From: Pararge aegeria
Taxonomy: Eukaryota > Arthropoda > Insecta > Lepidoptera > Nymphalidae
Assembly (NCBI RefSeq): GCF_905163445.1
Contig: NC_053193.1
Location: 8,928,001 to 8,992,000 of the forward strand
DNA length: 64,000 nucleotides
Direction of reading: 5' to 3'
The notes under the pieces are model-generated. The model made no database searches. It saw nothing but the letters and a program-made list of their open reading frames with translations, and was not told the DNA's origin. Below, one piece after another: positions 1 to 12,400 of the stretch. The position numbers and the translations under genes were made by a program. How positions within the stretch are numbered: position 1 is the stretch's first letter; every line of letters starts with the position of its first letter.

Positions 1-97
1 TTATTCGGTGATCATTGCCATTGGTGCGTTTTAAGATGCCCTTGTAGAAAGTTGATAGGTATAGGCTTAGTGCAAATGCCCGAAACAATAAACCGTA

Positions 98-420
98 ACA
101 GCTTAGTTGTTAGGACATCTTCCTCCCTCTCGGGTGGTCTGAGTACGATCCCGACACTTCTCTGAGTTTTTGGCTTTGCTATGTGCATAATAATTAAAGC
201 TATTAAAATATCACTTGTTTTAACAGTGAAGGAAAAACATGAAGAAACGTGGAACATGCGCGTCTCAGAGTTTTCCATAACGTACCTAAAGGGGCACGAT
301 GTCTTAATTCCATTCAACACTTGGTCAGTATGGTTGACTGCGTCCCAAACCCTTCGAATTCTAAGAACCTTTGCCCTGTAGTGCACTAATAATTGGTTTA
401 TTATGACGATAATGATGAAA
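98..420 (+). repeat. SINE-B copy, old and degenerate
   Basis: This is a decayed copy of the family called SINE-B here: a tRNA-like head, a body with a conserved 'gtgaggaaacctgcatgcc' block, and an RTE-like GATG tail. The order seen is a head with TTAGGACAT, a body with ATCACTTGTTTTAACAGTGAAGG, and a 3' part with GCCCTGTAGTG followed by ATGATGA. A 139-codon open frame on the opposite strand lies wholly inside it and is not a gene. Confidence 0.5.
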
Positions 421-540
421 TACACAAACAAATACCCTTGGCTGGGTACCCCAAGGAAAAAAAAACCACCAGTCTCGATTAATAAATATTATTACTAACA
501 GGTGATAATCTATGTAAATAGATGCCATTGAAAGTCTAAG

Positions 541-671
541 CTAAGTAATACTACGACAATACACACATCGCCTTCTAGCTACAAAGTAGCTTGTGTTATG
601 GGTACTAAGATAGCTGACGAATATTTTTATGAATATAATCACATATGCACTTATCTTAATATATATAAATC
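541..671 (-). repeat. SINE-A 3' part (tRNA-derived SINE)
   Basis: The 3' body of the family called SINE-A here, read on the minus strand. It has the conserved TACTACGACAATACACACATCG end and the TGTGTTATGGGTACTAAGATAG block shared with the copies at 14.4, 16.4, 25.2, 27.9, 32.2, 34.6 and 51.4 kb. The tRNA-like head is missing. Confidence 0.65.
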
Positions 672-879
672 TCCTGTCACGATGTTTGTCTGCGATGGAC
701 TCCTAAACTACTTAACCGATTTAAAATTAAATTGGTACACCGTGAGCAGTCTGGTCCAACTTAAGCGATAGGATAGCTTAGGTCTTTAATTATAGTCGCA
801 ATTTTATTTTATTGCAAATTATTTGTCTATGATTAATTGACAGTCACAACTCACATGTTATATATAAATACTACTATAC

Positions 880-954
880 TCATTTAAGGCTTAGCGATAC
901 TGAATACTTTAAAAACAAAATCAAACGCAGACGAAGTCGCGGGCAACAGCTAGT
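880..954 (+). mobile_element. Lep1-type Helitron, 3' end only
   Basis: This carries TTTAAGGCTTAGCGATACTG, then a short hairpin region (GCAGACGAAGTCGCGGGC) and the terminal CTAGT typical of lepidopteran non-autonomous Helitrons. The same 3' end closes the copies ending at 51674 and 57674. The 5' part is absent. Confidence 0.8.
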
Positions 955-982
955 AATATATAAGATAAAGATTCTACATTAA

Positions 983-1112
983 GTTCTCAAAGGTGTGTGG
1001 AGTCCACCAATTTGCCCTGGGTCAGCGTGGTGGACTACGGCTTTAACCCCTTCTCATTGTGGGAGGAGACCTATGATCTATAGTGGGCTGGTAATGGGTT
1101 GATGTGTTGAGG
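983..1112 (+). repeat. SINE-B 3' part
   Basis: Contains the sequence around TTCTCAAAGGTGTGTGGAGTC, AGCGTGGTGGACTACGG, CCCCTTCTCATT, GGAGACC and GTGGGCTGGTAATGGGTTGA. These are the 3' half of SINE-B, whose last ~40 bases match the 3' ends of RTE-like LINEs. Confidence 0.7.
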
Positions 1113-2399
1113 TGATATTATTTTGGATTTGCTCGTTAAAATTGATTTGGAAACGTTATATACAACCGCTCTATACCGATTTTAGTGCACGGGTTCAAAT
1201 AATGTTAGAAAGAAATTTCAAATTTATAAAAATAAAATTTGTTTCGCTCCAACTTTCAGGCTTCACGCAAAGGCGATTTTTTTTTAAATATTATACCTAC
1301 TACAGAGCGTATAGTAGACATTGAACTTTAAGAGGAATCTTATTTCTTACGCAAATAGTCCCGATAGTACCTAATCGAATTCAGGGATTTGGAGAATTCG
1401 TTTTTTAATTGTTCGTCTATACAAATTTCTTTTTGTTTAAGTAAAGTTTTAAGATGCATGCTGTCAATCCACGTCACGTTAATGAGGATAGTTTGATATG
1501 CACGAGACTCCCGTAAATTCTGCTAAAAGCGGTTCTCTTTTATTATTTATGTTGCAGCGACACGTCCTCATTAAAGGCACGGGAAGGCTTTTATGTTGAG
1601 GGGAAAATGTGAGGACGATAAAGTGAATACAATTTTAAATAACAGATTTTTAAATACACGATACCGTCTTCCATGTTTTGCTATTTGCGTTGGGTGTGAA
1701 AATATATAAGATAAGCCGTTTTTAATTCAAGAAGATGCTAATTTTAACGTCTTGCTTCGGTGTTTGTCGATTTTCCGCTTAGCAGTTGAAATTTTATTTG
1801 ATGGCTGAAGATATGTCTAGTCTACATCTAAGTTGATAACTTCCCAACAGTGATCAGAAGACTAGTTTAGCCGATGTTACCGTGATTATATTATCCTAAT
1901 TATCTTCTCGAGGATAGACTTCTAATTAGCCGGCTAGTATCGAGTTTATTATTACAGCCGCCATTAATACTATAATAATCTTTATATTTTATACGAAATA
2001 TAATAAAATATTGCACTATTTCAAGCAGTCTGTTATGTTTGATCTTTTCATGAGACCGGTTAAATTTAAACTGGATCGACCAACGTCTCTAGGGATTAAG
2101 TTGAGCGAAAATAAGAAAATATGGAGCGAAAGATCTATATAAGTTTACGTATATTAGGTATAGGTACGAGTATGCATTCAATTTTGAAATACTATGTTAT
2201 AAAAGTATGACTGACTAATTTGTGCAATTTTGCGTAGGTATGTCATTAAATGCACACATCTAAACGTGATCATATCTAGTAACATGTGGGTTATTATTTG
2301 TGAGAGGGGAAATCGCAATAGTGTTAGACGTCTCTGGAGCAGTGAGCGCGGAGATATCAAAAGTATCAGGTATAGAGTTTATATTCGAGAGGGCAAATT
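1113..2399. other. No recognisable feature
   Basis: AT-rich DNA. Short open frames (for example 70 codons at 1112 and 60 codons at 2178 on the minus strand) show no family motif. Nothing is supported here. Confidence 0.5.
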
Positions 2400-2560
2400 T
2401 ATTTGATTTATATATTCTGAATTTTCTCTGGTCTCGTATGGTGGAAGGCTCTGGCCGTGACTAGTGCCACCAAGCGATTTACCGCTCTGCTACGATCCTA
2501 CGTAGAAACTGATTAGGGATATCGGTTTAATAAAACTGCTATACTTACCAATAAAAGGCG
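2400..2560 (+). repeat. LINE-like 3' fragment (GTGCCACCAAGCG family)
   Basis: The block GTATGGTGGAAGGCTCTGGCCGTGACTAG followed by CCACCAAGCGATTTA and GTAGAAACTGATTAGGG is a repeat that recurs, reversed, near 21.7, 48.2 and 49.5 kb. It resembles the 3' ends of lepidopteran non-LTR retrotransposons, but no coding part is left. Confidence 0.4.
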
Positions 2561-4689
2561 AGCCCGCAATCAAAAATAGCAAAAATAAAATCTTACGGAG
2601 CAGGCATTATAGTTTTCCTACATCACATAAGTAGTTTGCTCCGAGCTGCGCAATTACCTACTATAATAAAATTATTTAACGCGTTAAATAACCAAGATGG
2701 AGTCAGGCTTATGTAGTATGAAAAATAATAGTTTTTATGAAAACGTTTTTATGAGTTTATTTTACTAAAGTTTTACTAGAGTTTAAAAAGGTAGACTTAA
2801 AAAAGAGGTGGTTGGTATTTATGATTTGGAGTTTTTTTCTTTTTTAACTCTACAAAAAAAAACTGAACAGTTTGAATATCAGCGATATTTTTCACGACAA
2901 ACAGTCTTAAATGAAGAATCTTTCTAACGGGTCTCTACGTACAAGTAGGTACAAATCGAAAAAAATAAAATTGTAAAATTAGTTTGAAAACCCGTAATTT
3001 TACACGCCCGTAAATTATTTGGGTTTTTGAATTCAGCTTCTTACTACCATTTATTTATAATGAAAGCGTGATTACTTTCTGAAAACACAATTCCGTTTTG
3101 CATTTGTAAGCCTCTACGCCAGCATAATACTTATCGCATTCACTGTTGGTAATGGAATTTTGTATCAGATTAAAGTTCTTTTACAAAGAATAGCTCGATA
3201 CGGATGCTTAATTCAGAACGTGACGTTTTCCGAAGCGTGAACAAAATTTATACGTTGGTACCAAGTCTATAATGAGATCGGACTGCTATTTCAATATTTC
3301 CATTTGAAAGATCGACATAGGAATTACTTACTATACTAGGATCTAGCAGATTTTTGTAACTGAAAGAAAAATCAAATCAAACTCTTATTTAAACAATTGT
3401 TTCGTTCGGAAGTAGTATTAAAGGCTTTTTCAAGTATGTATACCAATTATTTAATGTATAATCTTTATCTATGGTGTGTTCCTTGTATGTTATACTGGTG
3501 TAATATTGTTATGATATTCTGGTGTATTTAGGTAGTAGATTTATAATATGTATGCATCCGGTTATGTAGGCTATGGACTAGACTTGTAGAGGTATATCCA
3601 TATATTTAAATATAAATACAATTTTTTTATTAATATATTATCATATGAAACTTTTACTATATATAATTATTTATATAAAATACACAGCAGAGTTAAAATA
3701 GAAAGATATACGATATAAGCTTCAGATATGGATAAAATATCGAACTGTATTTCAATGTATTTATCCGAAAGTTCTATCTTAAAAAAGTTTTCTTTTTTAT
3801 TTGTAAGTCGATTAGAGTTTCGGTCTTAATTACTGATATTAAACCTTCACAATAGACACTTATGCCAATAATCGAATAAAAAAAACGATAAATAAAAAGA
3901 TATACTATCTGACCCCAGCGCCATCTGCCAGGCTGATTTGTGAATCTAAACCATCCAGGGTGCCACCCAAACGCATACCGAAAAATTCATTCAAATCGGT
4001 CCAGCAATCTAGGAGGAGTTTGTGACATACACACGCACGCGAAAAAACGCGTATAAAACGCGGGCAGCGGCTACACCTGAATAAATCACCTAAGTAAATT
4101 ACACAACATAATAATAAATTGGTTCGTATTAATTTTGTATTGTAAGTGCTTTAATAAAACACACTTCACGTCCTATTTAGGCCTCGAGGTGTCGGTAAAT
4201 CCATTCGTCACAGTCAGCCGGCAGGTAGGCCCATTTATATGGACACAGACAAGCTGCGATACAGTGTCTTGGGATTTACAGACAAATGGCTTCAGTCTCA
4301 ATAGTGTACCATATTCGTTAAGCCTGGTCTTTAATTGAAATGGTTAGCAGAGTGAATTTATTGTTAGTTTTCCAGTCGGGATCTTATTTTAGTTGTATTT
4401 GAAATAAAAATGTAGGTACGGATCTGTATAAATTAATGTTCACATTAAATAACTCGGCTTCACTTTCCGACATATTCACCCAAGTATAAAGGGCATAATG
4501 TGCGCAAAAATGGGTTACTGCGTAATAAGTAGAAAACGGTGGTATATTTCTAGAGATCGCGAGATAATAAAATAACTATATTTCTATATATTATTACATT
4601 TATTATTTTATTTAATTATTTACGTTTTTTTAGTGTGTAAATCTATGTATAGAATTCTGTATTTATAGAATGCCTTATTCCATTAGTTA
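2561..4689. other. AT-rich interval with one old repeat piece
   Basis: Mostly AT-rich, with no gene visible. Around 3900-4080 a repeat-like piece (AAATCGGTCCAGCAATCTAG, then CACGCACGCGAAAAAACGCG) resembles the 'aatcggtccagccgtt' part of other interspersed elements in the window. Confidence 0.35.
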
Positions 4690-4810
4690 AGGTAGCCTGA
4701 TCACTTTTAGTGATAAGGCCGCCTTTTGCACATAATTTATTTTAAAGTAAGTGTTCCTGTTTGTGTTTCCTTTATTATGCAATAATGTTGTTTAAATAAA
4801 TATTTAAAAG
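4690..4810 (+). repeat. LINE 3' remnant (AAGGCCGCC family)
   Basis: A small stem (GATCACTTTTAGTGAT) is followed by AAGGCCGCCTTTTGCAC and an A/T-rich tail. The same stem and AAGGCCGCC block appear at 5.4 kb and, reversed, at 14.1, 20.8, 28.7 and 35.8 kb. Confidence 0.45.
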
Positions 4811-5424
4811 CTTTTTTTTTTCAACATTCTAAACACGGTGGTTAATTTTAAAATATTTATAAAAAAAATAACCCTTTTTTTCCTAGTGAAAAGCCTCATG
4901 TATACCACCGCGCCACGGGGAGGCACAGAGGACTATGTAAGACTCGTAACTACCGACTAAAACCCCACGGCTTACCAACCAGTTGCCTGGCGGCTGGGCC
5001 ACGGGAAAGCTTTCGCACACAACCGCGATCCAGCTATGCGCAGCCCGCTGTGGCAGACCCTTGTCTGACGGCCTGAGACATACTATAATGGCCCTACAAA
5101 TCGCTGAAGGAAGACAGGGTCCGCCTGCGGACCCGAAGACTTATCTCCATCGTGTGACGGATTTCCCGCATCCATAGCCCGGAAAATAAAATTACATAAA
5201 ACCTTAGTTACGTAAAAAAATATTACGTTTCTATGTAATTAAGTATTGTTAATGATAGCATATATTTATCATTAATATCTATTCTAATGTATAAAGTTAT
5301 ATAAAGTTTATACCTGTATTTTTTTTTGTGTGTACGTTAATATTGCTTGTTTACATGTAAGTTTATTTTATACTTTATGCACTATCCCCTATCCATCTTT
5401 ATATCGGCTTCGTACGCTCGGGTT

Positions 5425-5540
5425 GTCTTTAAAAGATCACTATTAGTGATAAGGCCGACTTTGCACTCTAGCAATAAATACCATTACTGTTCTCTTTGTG
5501 TCTTCTCCTTCAGTGTTTCGTTACAAAATTTATTTCTTTA
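5425..5540 (+). repeat. LINE 3' remnant (AAGGCCGCC family)
   Basis: GATCACTATTAGTGATAAGG is followed by CCGACTTTGCAC and a T-rich tail ending near TTCTTTAAAAATAAAAA. It is the same stem-and-tail arrangement as at 4690-4810. Confidence 0.45.
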
Positions 5541-5665
5541 AAAATAAAAAGTCTTCGAAACCACCGCAGCGAGGCATAGTGGCTATATAAGAAACTGGCA
5601 TTATTACCCTTTTGAATGACCAAACTAATCCTTTGGCTAAGGTAAGTGTTCGTTAACTCTTTTTG
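5541..5665 (-). repeat. LINE 3' remnant shared with 18.1 kb
   Basis: About 110 bases beginning TCTTCGAAACCACCGCAGCG match 18105-18225. On the minus strand the better copy reads as a reverse-transcriptase C-terminus containing AIQRGNAAS, known from lepidopteran LINEs. Confidence 0.4.
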
Positions 5666-8600
5666 ACAATTCTATAAAAAGAGCTGGAGTCCCCGGTCCC
5701 CACGGCTAGACTACTACAAAAGGCACAAAAACTAAATGCTTTCAAGTATTTCATATTTTATGCCTCTTAGCCTGCTCGGCACTAGTAGCACCATGAATGT
5801 CGTCTGAATGTGTGATACTTCACCCCAAATATTCACGACCTAGAACATGACGCATGTCACACGAATAGACAGATAAAACTTATATTTAGGGCCCAATAGG
5901 TGTCCCTTGTTTGAGTACGGAACCGTAAAAACAATTGCCTAGTAGGTCAATAATAATACATCGCACGCTAATTGGATAACTTGGATAACAACAACCATCA
6001 AATAGAAGCTCTACGGGTCGTAAGTAGAGATTACACGACCGGGGGCAACATAAAATTCAATGTTCACGATGTTTCCAACTCATAAACATTGAAAGTTCTA
6101 ACCAAATGGACAGATTGTTTCTAATATTTATGAGATACTATACGTTACCTTACCTCTCCTTTTGTGGAAAGAAGTAACTTTTAATACATTAAAGGCCTTC
6201 GCATACTAACACCATTTTGAATCGATACCAACACCACTTAAACTAAAGCATGGCAAAGTGAGCTTTCTCCTTTGTGGAGTATAAAGTAAGGTATTCTGAA
6301 ACTGTGTAAATAGTCAACGATTTCAAGACCACGAGATGCCCTCTTGTTATAAACTTCTTACAGCCTGCATCACTTCACCCATAACTCGTCCTTTACTGTT
6401 ACCAACTTGTCGACGACACGCTGATGTGGTATGAGTGAAAGCCGATGCCTAGCTGTAGACTGTACGTTTGGTAAAAGATTAGCACGCTCGCAAACGTGGA
6501 GCCGCTTTCGTTTATCGGAATACTAATCAGCCAGAGTGAAATGGATCTGATGACACTTGTTTAGATTCGCAATTTCTTTACCTACATTATACAAACTTAC
6601 TATGACAACACAAGCCTTCACGATATAACGTGTTACGATTTTCGAAAACGACTCCTCGATTGCTAGCAAATTTTGTACTAAGGACGAATTGTTAACTCTA
6701 GTAGTAGTAGTATTAACGGTAAATAGTAAGTTGGAGTTAAAATGAATAATTTAGCGAAAGCCCTCAAGTTGGGGTATATAATATTTTGCCGCTATTTGCA
6801 GCAGGTAAGATTTTGCTGAAAGCTCATGATAAGTAAAAAATATTATTTGTTGTAAGTAGATTAAAAAGTTGTTTAAAACAAATAAACTACTAATGTATTT
6901 ATTTATAGGTGCACTATGCATATCGTAGGAGATATTGGCTAGTTTACAGCTCCTGTTGGCGATTGAAACTACTTGTACTTGTCATCGTGGTATCGGCTCC
7001 ATGAGTCGGAAAATCGTTGGATCGGTGAAATTAAAGCGAATTTCCCGCTTCCATGTTCAGAATTACAACTGAACTTGAAGTATGGGTAACATTATCAGCG
7101 TTATGTGAAACAGTTGTGAAATATAGTTACATCGTCGCTGGATTTTCGCTTAGTAACCCATTTTAGTTGGTTTAATGCTAATACTAAATTACAGACATAA
7201 GAGACTTACCACCTACGCCTAAGTTGATGGACACAGGGCGCCGGACGTGTTCCTCTTATGCCCTGACAAGTGTAGTTATGTTTATAGTCAATGGATTTCC
7301 ACTTCCCCTCAGGTAGACCATCAGTTTGATCCTTCGATTATTACTTACTACGGCTTGCAAGATAACAGGCGATTAATACAAAATAACAGGATGTGCGATC
7401 CAGTAATATTGATTATATTGACAAAAAGGTGCCGAAAGGAACCCAACTCTAATGGGTAGCGTACGGAAAACTCCATCAAATATTGTAATTTAAAATTTCT
7501 AATTGCCTGAAAATGCAATATTTCATTAAATAAAATTGACTCTAAGTAGATTTGACTCTAAAATTTATTTGATAAATTTTAAATTTTAAAAACTTCAACC
7601 GTCGATATAGTGTTAATTACTCTACAGTCCCTTTCATTAGATAAAGGATATTGATGAAGTGGAAAAAAAACTTAACATAGTGTATAGTATTCTACTAGTG
7701 AATCCGTTTGATTTGACACCCATAAAAAGAGTTTTGTAAAAAAATATGTAATCAACTATTATACACACACACACCCACTCACACACAGGCACACACACGC
7801 GCGGGTTTACGTCGGAGTCTAAAAATGCATTATTTAAAAAATGAAGTAAGTTAAAAGTAAGCTAAAAGTAATAATGAAAAATTTCTATTTACAAGCGTAA
7901 ACCAAAAGGACTATAAGCCGCAGTGCATGCATTCCAATCATCTTACTAATAACATTAATTGGAACACACTACAGTTCAGCCCTTCGTTTTTCGCTTGTTA
8001 ATCTTTTAACAGCAGAGTGGTGCAATGTAATCACATTTCAATCGAAATCTGTTGAAAGGCACTTTAAAATAACGAACGTGCATGCTGCTGATAGGGAACG
8101 ATATCACACTATTTGGGACAGTTCGTGTATTGGCTTTTAAAAACTCATATTGAAAGAGTGCTATCGAATTACCTATTAGTTTTAACGCATATGTATTTTG
8201 TTTTTTATTGGAGTGATTTTTTTTGGAGTCGAAATATAATGTAGGTATTACCGGTAGAAAGTGGATGCTTATGTCAGTTTTAATTAAACGCAATGGAATT
8301 TGAAGCTCGTTATTAGGGTGTCCAAGCAGAAATCTCAAGTGTACTTGTTGATTGCACAAATAAAGAGTATAACTAATACTCGACATAGAGAAAAGATTAA
8401 TTTAAACTGAAGTAAGTATATATCAGTTTTGATTCCCCCTAGTTAAGTGCAATGCTATATCATCATAGATTGAAATCGCATTAACACGTGTACGTGTGCG
8501 TATCAACGCGTGTGAATTGTTGTATAAATATTTTGTAGGGTCATAGTATTCCACCACTATTCTCAAACTAACACTCAAGCGGAATTGGTTTATTTTGGAA

Positions 8601-9943
8601 CCTTGAGTTCTGTACTGTTGGCTCAAAGGTACAGAATGCAGTTTTAGGTTACATTATTGCGTTTTGCAAAGCCTATAGCAAAATATACGGCCGTGACCCC
8701 ATTTGACTAAAAATGTATACATATATACATTTTGTGATGTATACATATTTATGCTGATATTTTTTAACAGTGACATTTTTTACGTGATTCCTCTAAAAAT
8801 ATTGAGCTCAGGAAGAAGTTATAAGCCTGTAAGTGTTCTGTTAGCGGGATACGAAGTAAATCTAGCAAAATACGTTAAAGAACAACCAAGATAATCTATT
8901 AACTGATATACTTTTATTTTTATTCAAGCTTATCAAAACGCTTTCACTCTAACACACTTTGATTTCGAGGTAAATGCCGACATGGTTCAAACAGCGTTTT
9001 TATAGAATTCTAAAACCAAGCTACATAAAATCTAAAAAACACGTAGCTATACTACTACACTACCTATAAAATGAATAAATGGACCTGATTTATTAACAAA
9101 TATCTTATAATTAACAAAAATTTGCGTAGTCGGTGGCCACCGTATTGGTGTTGATTATACGGTGGATTTTTAACACTGCCAATAATAATTATGACAGCGT
9201 GAAACCACCTCGTTTGATCTTACTGGAATATGTGGCCACAAGGCCACTAGTCGCCTGTTTGTTAACAGCTTCGCTAAATAATTGAATGTGAGCCAGTAAG
9301 AATCATTTTCTTGCACTGCATTTCACAAACGATTGCTTTGTCTTTACGGCCTCTACTGCTATCCTTACTCTATGCTAATACACTTGTAACTTGGCACTGA
9401 AAAGTGAACTTGTCACATGCAGTACATTGAATCACGAAGCGTGGGACAACAACTTGCTTTGCGATACCTGTTACCTCCGTACATTATTACACAAAGGAAA
9501 ATGCTACATAAAGCCATCTTAGGAATGTGCCTAATAACTGACGTCCCTGACGGGTATTACCTGAAATCCGTAAAGTTTTGACTTTGATATGTTTGAACAG
9601 AATATGAAGCTGCAATTTGTGTGCGCTGTGTGTCTGTGGCATCGTAGCTTTTAAACCGATGATACGATTTTGATACGGATTTTCTATTTGAAAGCGGACG
9701 CGTCGAAATGGTTCTTAGCTTTAATTTATGAAGATCTGTTGAGTATTATTTCCCACTTGTTAAAAGCGCCCAATGTTTTTATTCCGTGTACCGTGTTTTC
9801 GGTGTAACTTCCAAGAGATGCCCAAGTTGATGTTGCAGCATCGAGAAGTCTGCGGAAGCCTTCAGCCAATTACTCTTTATAAACAAAAAGTGGAAACAAC
9901 CGCCTTACTCGAAATGGACATAATAACTTAGTGCATATCGTTT
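5666..9943. other. Gene-free interval with scattered repeat pieces
   Basis: No gene is supported. A segment at about 6008-6085 (GGGTCGTAAGTAGAGATTAC) matches 12443-12520. A piece at 7200-7290 (TTGATGGACACAGGGCG) belongs to family E, described at 30.6 kb. The 126-codon minus-strand frame at 8006-8386 has no recognisable domain and no gene-like signals. Confidence 0.45.
7761..7803. repeat. (CA)n microsatellite, interrupted
   Basis: A run of CA dinucleotides broken by CCCACTC and GG, ending in CACGCGCG. Confidence 0.9.
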
Positions 9944-10075
9944 GCAAAAGGTGCAGAAGTCATTTGTGGGATTTATAAATTGTGGTTACTATACGATTGA
10001 TAAATTTCTTAACGACAAGGCAGCTTGGTAGCTGGCTCCGCTCTCATCTCTCACATGATAGAAAATTTTAAAGAT
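9944..10075 (+). pseudogene. LINE reverse-transcriptase C-terminus with a stop
   Basis: Plus-strand reading gives GYYTIDKFLNDKAAW, a stop, then LAPLSSLT. This matches the ending GYYTIDEFLNYKVAW...APLSSLT read from the minus strand at 11.6 kb. The in-frame stop after KAAW shows the copy is dead. It lacks the 3' tail. Confidence 0.75.
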
Positions 10076-10611
10076 TATAAACAATGATGTTGAAAAAGAG
10101 CAATCTGCTGAGTTATACTTATAGTTGTAGTAAAATAGATTTTTACCAGTTTTTCTATTAAACTTAAAACTGTTAAGTAAGTAGTTAAAAGAATTAGGTA
10201 ATATGCCATTAACTAAAACCTGTTACTCGTCCACTAACCGACCTGGGGATATGTTATCGAATTAGTGTAATCTACGGATCTGCGATTTTGAAACTAGGCC
10301 ACTCAACTCTCAGGTTACGTTAAGTTGTATCTTAAAAATATATATTTTATAGTCTTTACAGCAAAAATGTTTAACGAACTGTTAAATTCTGTAAGTGTTC
10401 GCAAGGCGTACAGTATTCATCCCTGCCGGGAAATGCGGGTATCTAAGGTAGGATATTATGTATTATGCTCACGTTTCTAAAGAAGAATGAGCACATAGCA
10501 ATTTAAAACACTTCGAGTAAAATATAAAATTTCTTCAATTATGGCTGAAAAATACGAAAAAGAAGTAAGTAATTTTTCTCAATTTAACTGAAACTACACA
10601 TTACTGTATTA

Positions 10612-11018
10612 GATAATCTTCTTCCCGCGGGTGTCGTACGAGGCGACTAAGGGAATAATATAACGGAAAGTGGGCATTAGCGTCCTCTGTGTACTACCAT
10701 CTACTGCGATCACCAACCTGCCTGCCCGTGGCGTGGTGGGCAAATTCTCCAGTTGGAAGAGGTCCTGCAGTGGACCGTAATAGGCTGTTGATAAGGATGA
10801 TGATACATACAGTTGTAACCGTCTCTCCTCTTCCGTGTCGTACGAGGTGACTAAGGGAGTATACGGACGGAGGACGGGCCGCAGCGTCCTCTGTGCTATT
10901 ACTACCATCTAATGCGATCAGCAATCCGTTTGCTAAGCTCGGTAATTATGGGCAAATCCCTCATTTGGAGAGGTCTTTAGAGCAGCAGTGGACTGTGTTA
11001 TAGGCTATGATGATGATA
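10612..11018 (+). repeat. Family J, two copies in tandem, GATG-tailed
   Basis: Two similar units (about 10612-10806 and 10827-11018) each run from a TCGTACGAGG-GACTAAGGGA block through CGTCCTCTGTG and CTACCATCTA to GCAGTGGAC and a terminal GATGATGAT tail. The tail is like that of RTE-mobilised repeats. A third copy lies reversed at 16690-17300. Open frames here are repeat-derived. Confidence 0.6.
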
Positions 11019-11189
11019 TATTACCATTTTACTTAAATTTCGTAATTATTTTATTATTTTTATTTAATCTTTTATTTTAGGATACGTCGGTAAACTATGC
11101 CCTTAGGCCGGCCTGAACCGTAAGTGCGAACTTAAACAGGTGTAAGTCATTGATCTAGTGATAAACTACCAATGAGCTTTTTGTGACAG

Positions 11190-12400
11190 GGAAGTTCTAC
11201 CGCCCGGCACATGAGGGTACCCACACCTGTAATTCCTGTAAAGCCTCATAAATTATTCTTTGCACATAGAAAGTATATATTTAAATCGAATATTATAAAT
11301 TGTAGAAAATTAAGCTTAATGTCTATTGGATAGAAGCAGGCGTTACTTTGCGGAAATCCTTTGCGGATTGTTGAAAATTCAAAATTCAAAATTCATTTAT
11401 TTCAAGCAGGCCTAATATAAGCACTTTTGAAACGTAAAGTCTGTCTGTGTGTAGTGACTCTACCACCGGTTCGGAAGGCAGATTCTACCGAGAAGAAGCC
11501 GGCAAGAAACTCAGCAGTTGCTCTTTTCCAACATTAACAATTTACATTTTACATTTCAAAATTCATTTTTCTATCTTGTGAGAGATGAAAGCGGAGCCGG
11601 ATGCTTCCAAGCAACCTTGTAATTAAGAAATTCATCAATTGTATAATAACCTCGCTGTAATAAATGTGTTTTAACACATTCTTTAAACTTATGCATTGGT
11701 AGGTCCAAAATTACCTTAGGAATCATATTATAGGAGTTGTTTGACAATTATTCATTGTAAAGTCAACATCTCCTGAGGATGCTCCGGTTTCGGAGCGAAA
11801 CGTGCGTAGAGGGTATATTGCCGAAGATCTGTTTGGTGTGGAGTATAAGGATTGAAGAAATTATAAATTACACCACACAGATTCTCCTGATTTTCGCGGA
11901 GTATAGCAAATTAAGCTTAATTTTGATAATAAGCTTAATGTGCATTGTTGTCTTTCCGCCCAGCCTTGGATAAAAAACAACGTGACCTTGACATGAGGGT
12001 TACACCCACACCTGCGTAATGCCTCACAAGATTATTTTTTGCACATAGAAACCATATATCTACATTGAAGATATCATAAATTGCAGTGTGCAGTTTTGCT
12101 TGCTTTTCGTATATTGTAGCAAATTAAGCTTAATGTGTATTGTTGGATCTTTCCGTCAAGCCTTGGATACAAACAACGTGATCTTGACATGAGGGTTACA
12201 CCCACACGAGCGTAATGCCTCACAGGATTATTCTTTAGAAACTATATATTTATGATATTATAAATTGCAGTGTGCAGTTTTGCCAGCTTTTCGTATATTA
12301 TAGCAAATTAAGCATAATGTGTATTATTAGTAGACCATCTTTCCGCTAAGCCTTGGATATATACAACGTGACCTTATAGTTACCACTATGGTGTAATCCA
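11190..12400. repeat. Tandem satellite, ~190-bp unit, split by a LINE
   Basis: Clear units run from about 11953 to 12149 and 12150 to 12340, with a partial third from 12341. Each has AGCCTTGGATA, CAACGTGA, CATGAGGGTTACACCCACAC, GCGTAATGCCTCACA, ATTATAAATTGCAGTGTGCAG and AGCAAATTAAGCTTAATGTG in the same order. A decayed unit lies at 11190-11340. A longer related form (GAGGATGCTCCGG...) lies at about 11740-11950. Related single copies are at 14250-14355 and 37200-37410. Confidence 0.75.
11374..11738 (-). mobile_element. Non-LTR retrotransposon 3' fragment
   Basis: On the minus strand, 11696-11571 reads as MHKFKECVKTHLLQRGYYTIDEFLNYKVAWKHPAPLSSLTR plus a stop, the end of a lepidopteran LINE reverse transcriptase. 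A 3' UTR follows with the GCCGGCTTCTTCTCGGTAGA block, then a TTGAATTTTGAATTTT tail. It is 5'-truncated and sits inside the satellite array. Confidence 0.85.

Noticed and set aside
12..431. 139-codon minus-strand open frame at the left edge
   Set aside because: It lies across a decayed SINE-B, has no motif, and its composition follows the repeat.
8006..8386. 126-codon minus-strand open frame
   Set aside because: Low-complexity AT-driven composition, no domain, splice or poly(A) support. Frames of this length are expected in 64 kb of AT-rich DNA.
11953..12340. CRISPR-like array
   Set aside because: Units are ~190 bases, repeated throughout with no unique spacers, in a eukaryotic setting. It is a satellite.
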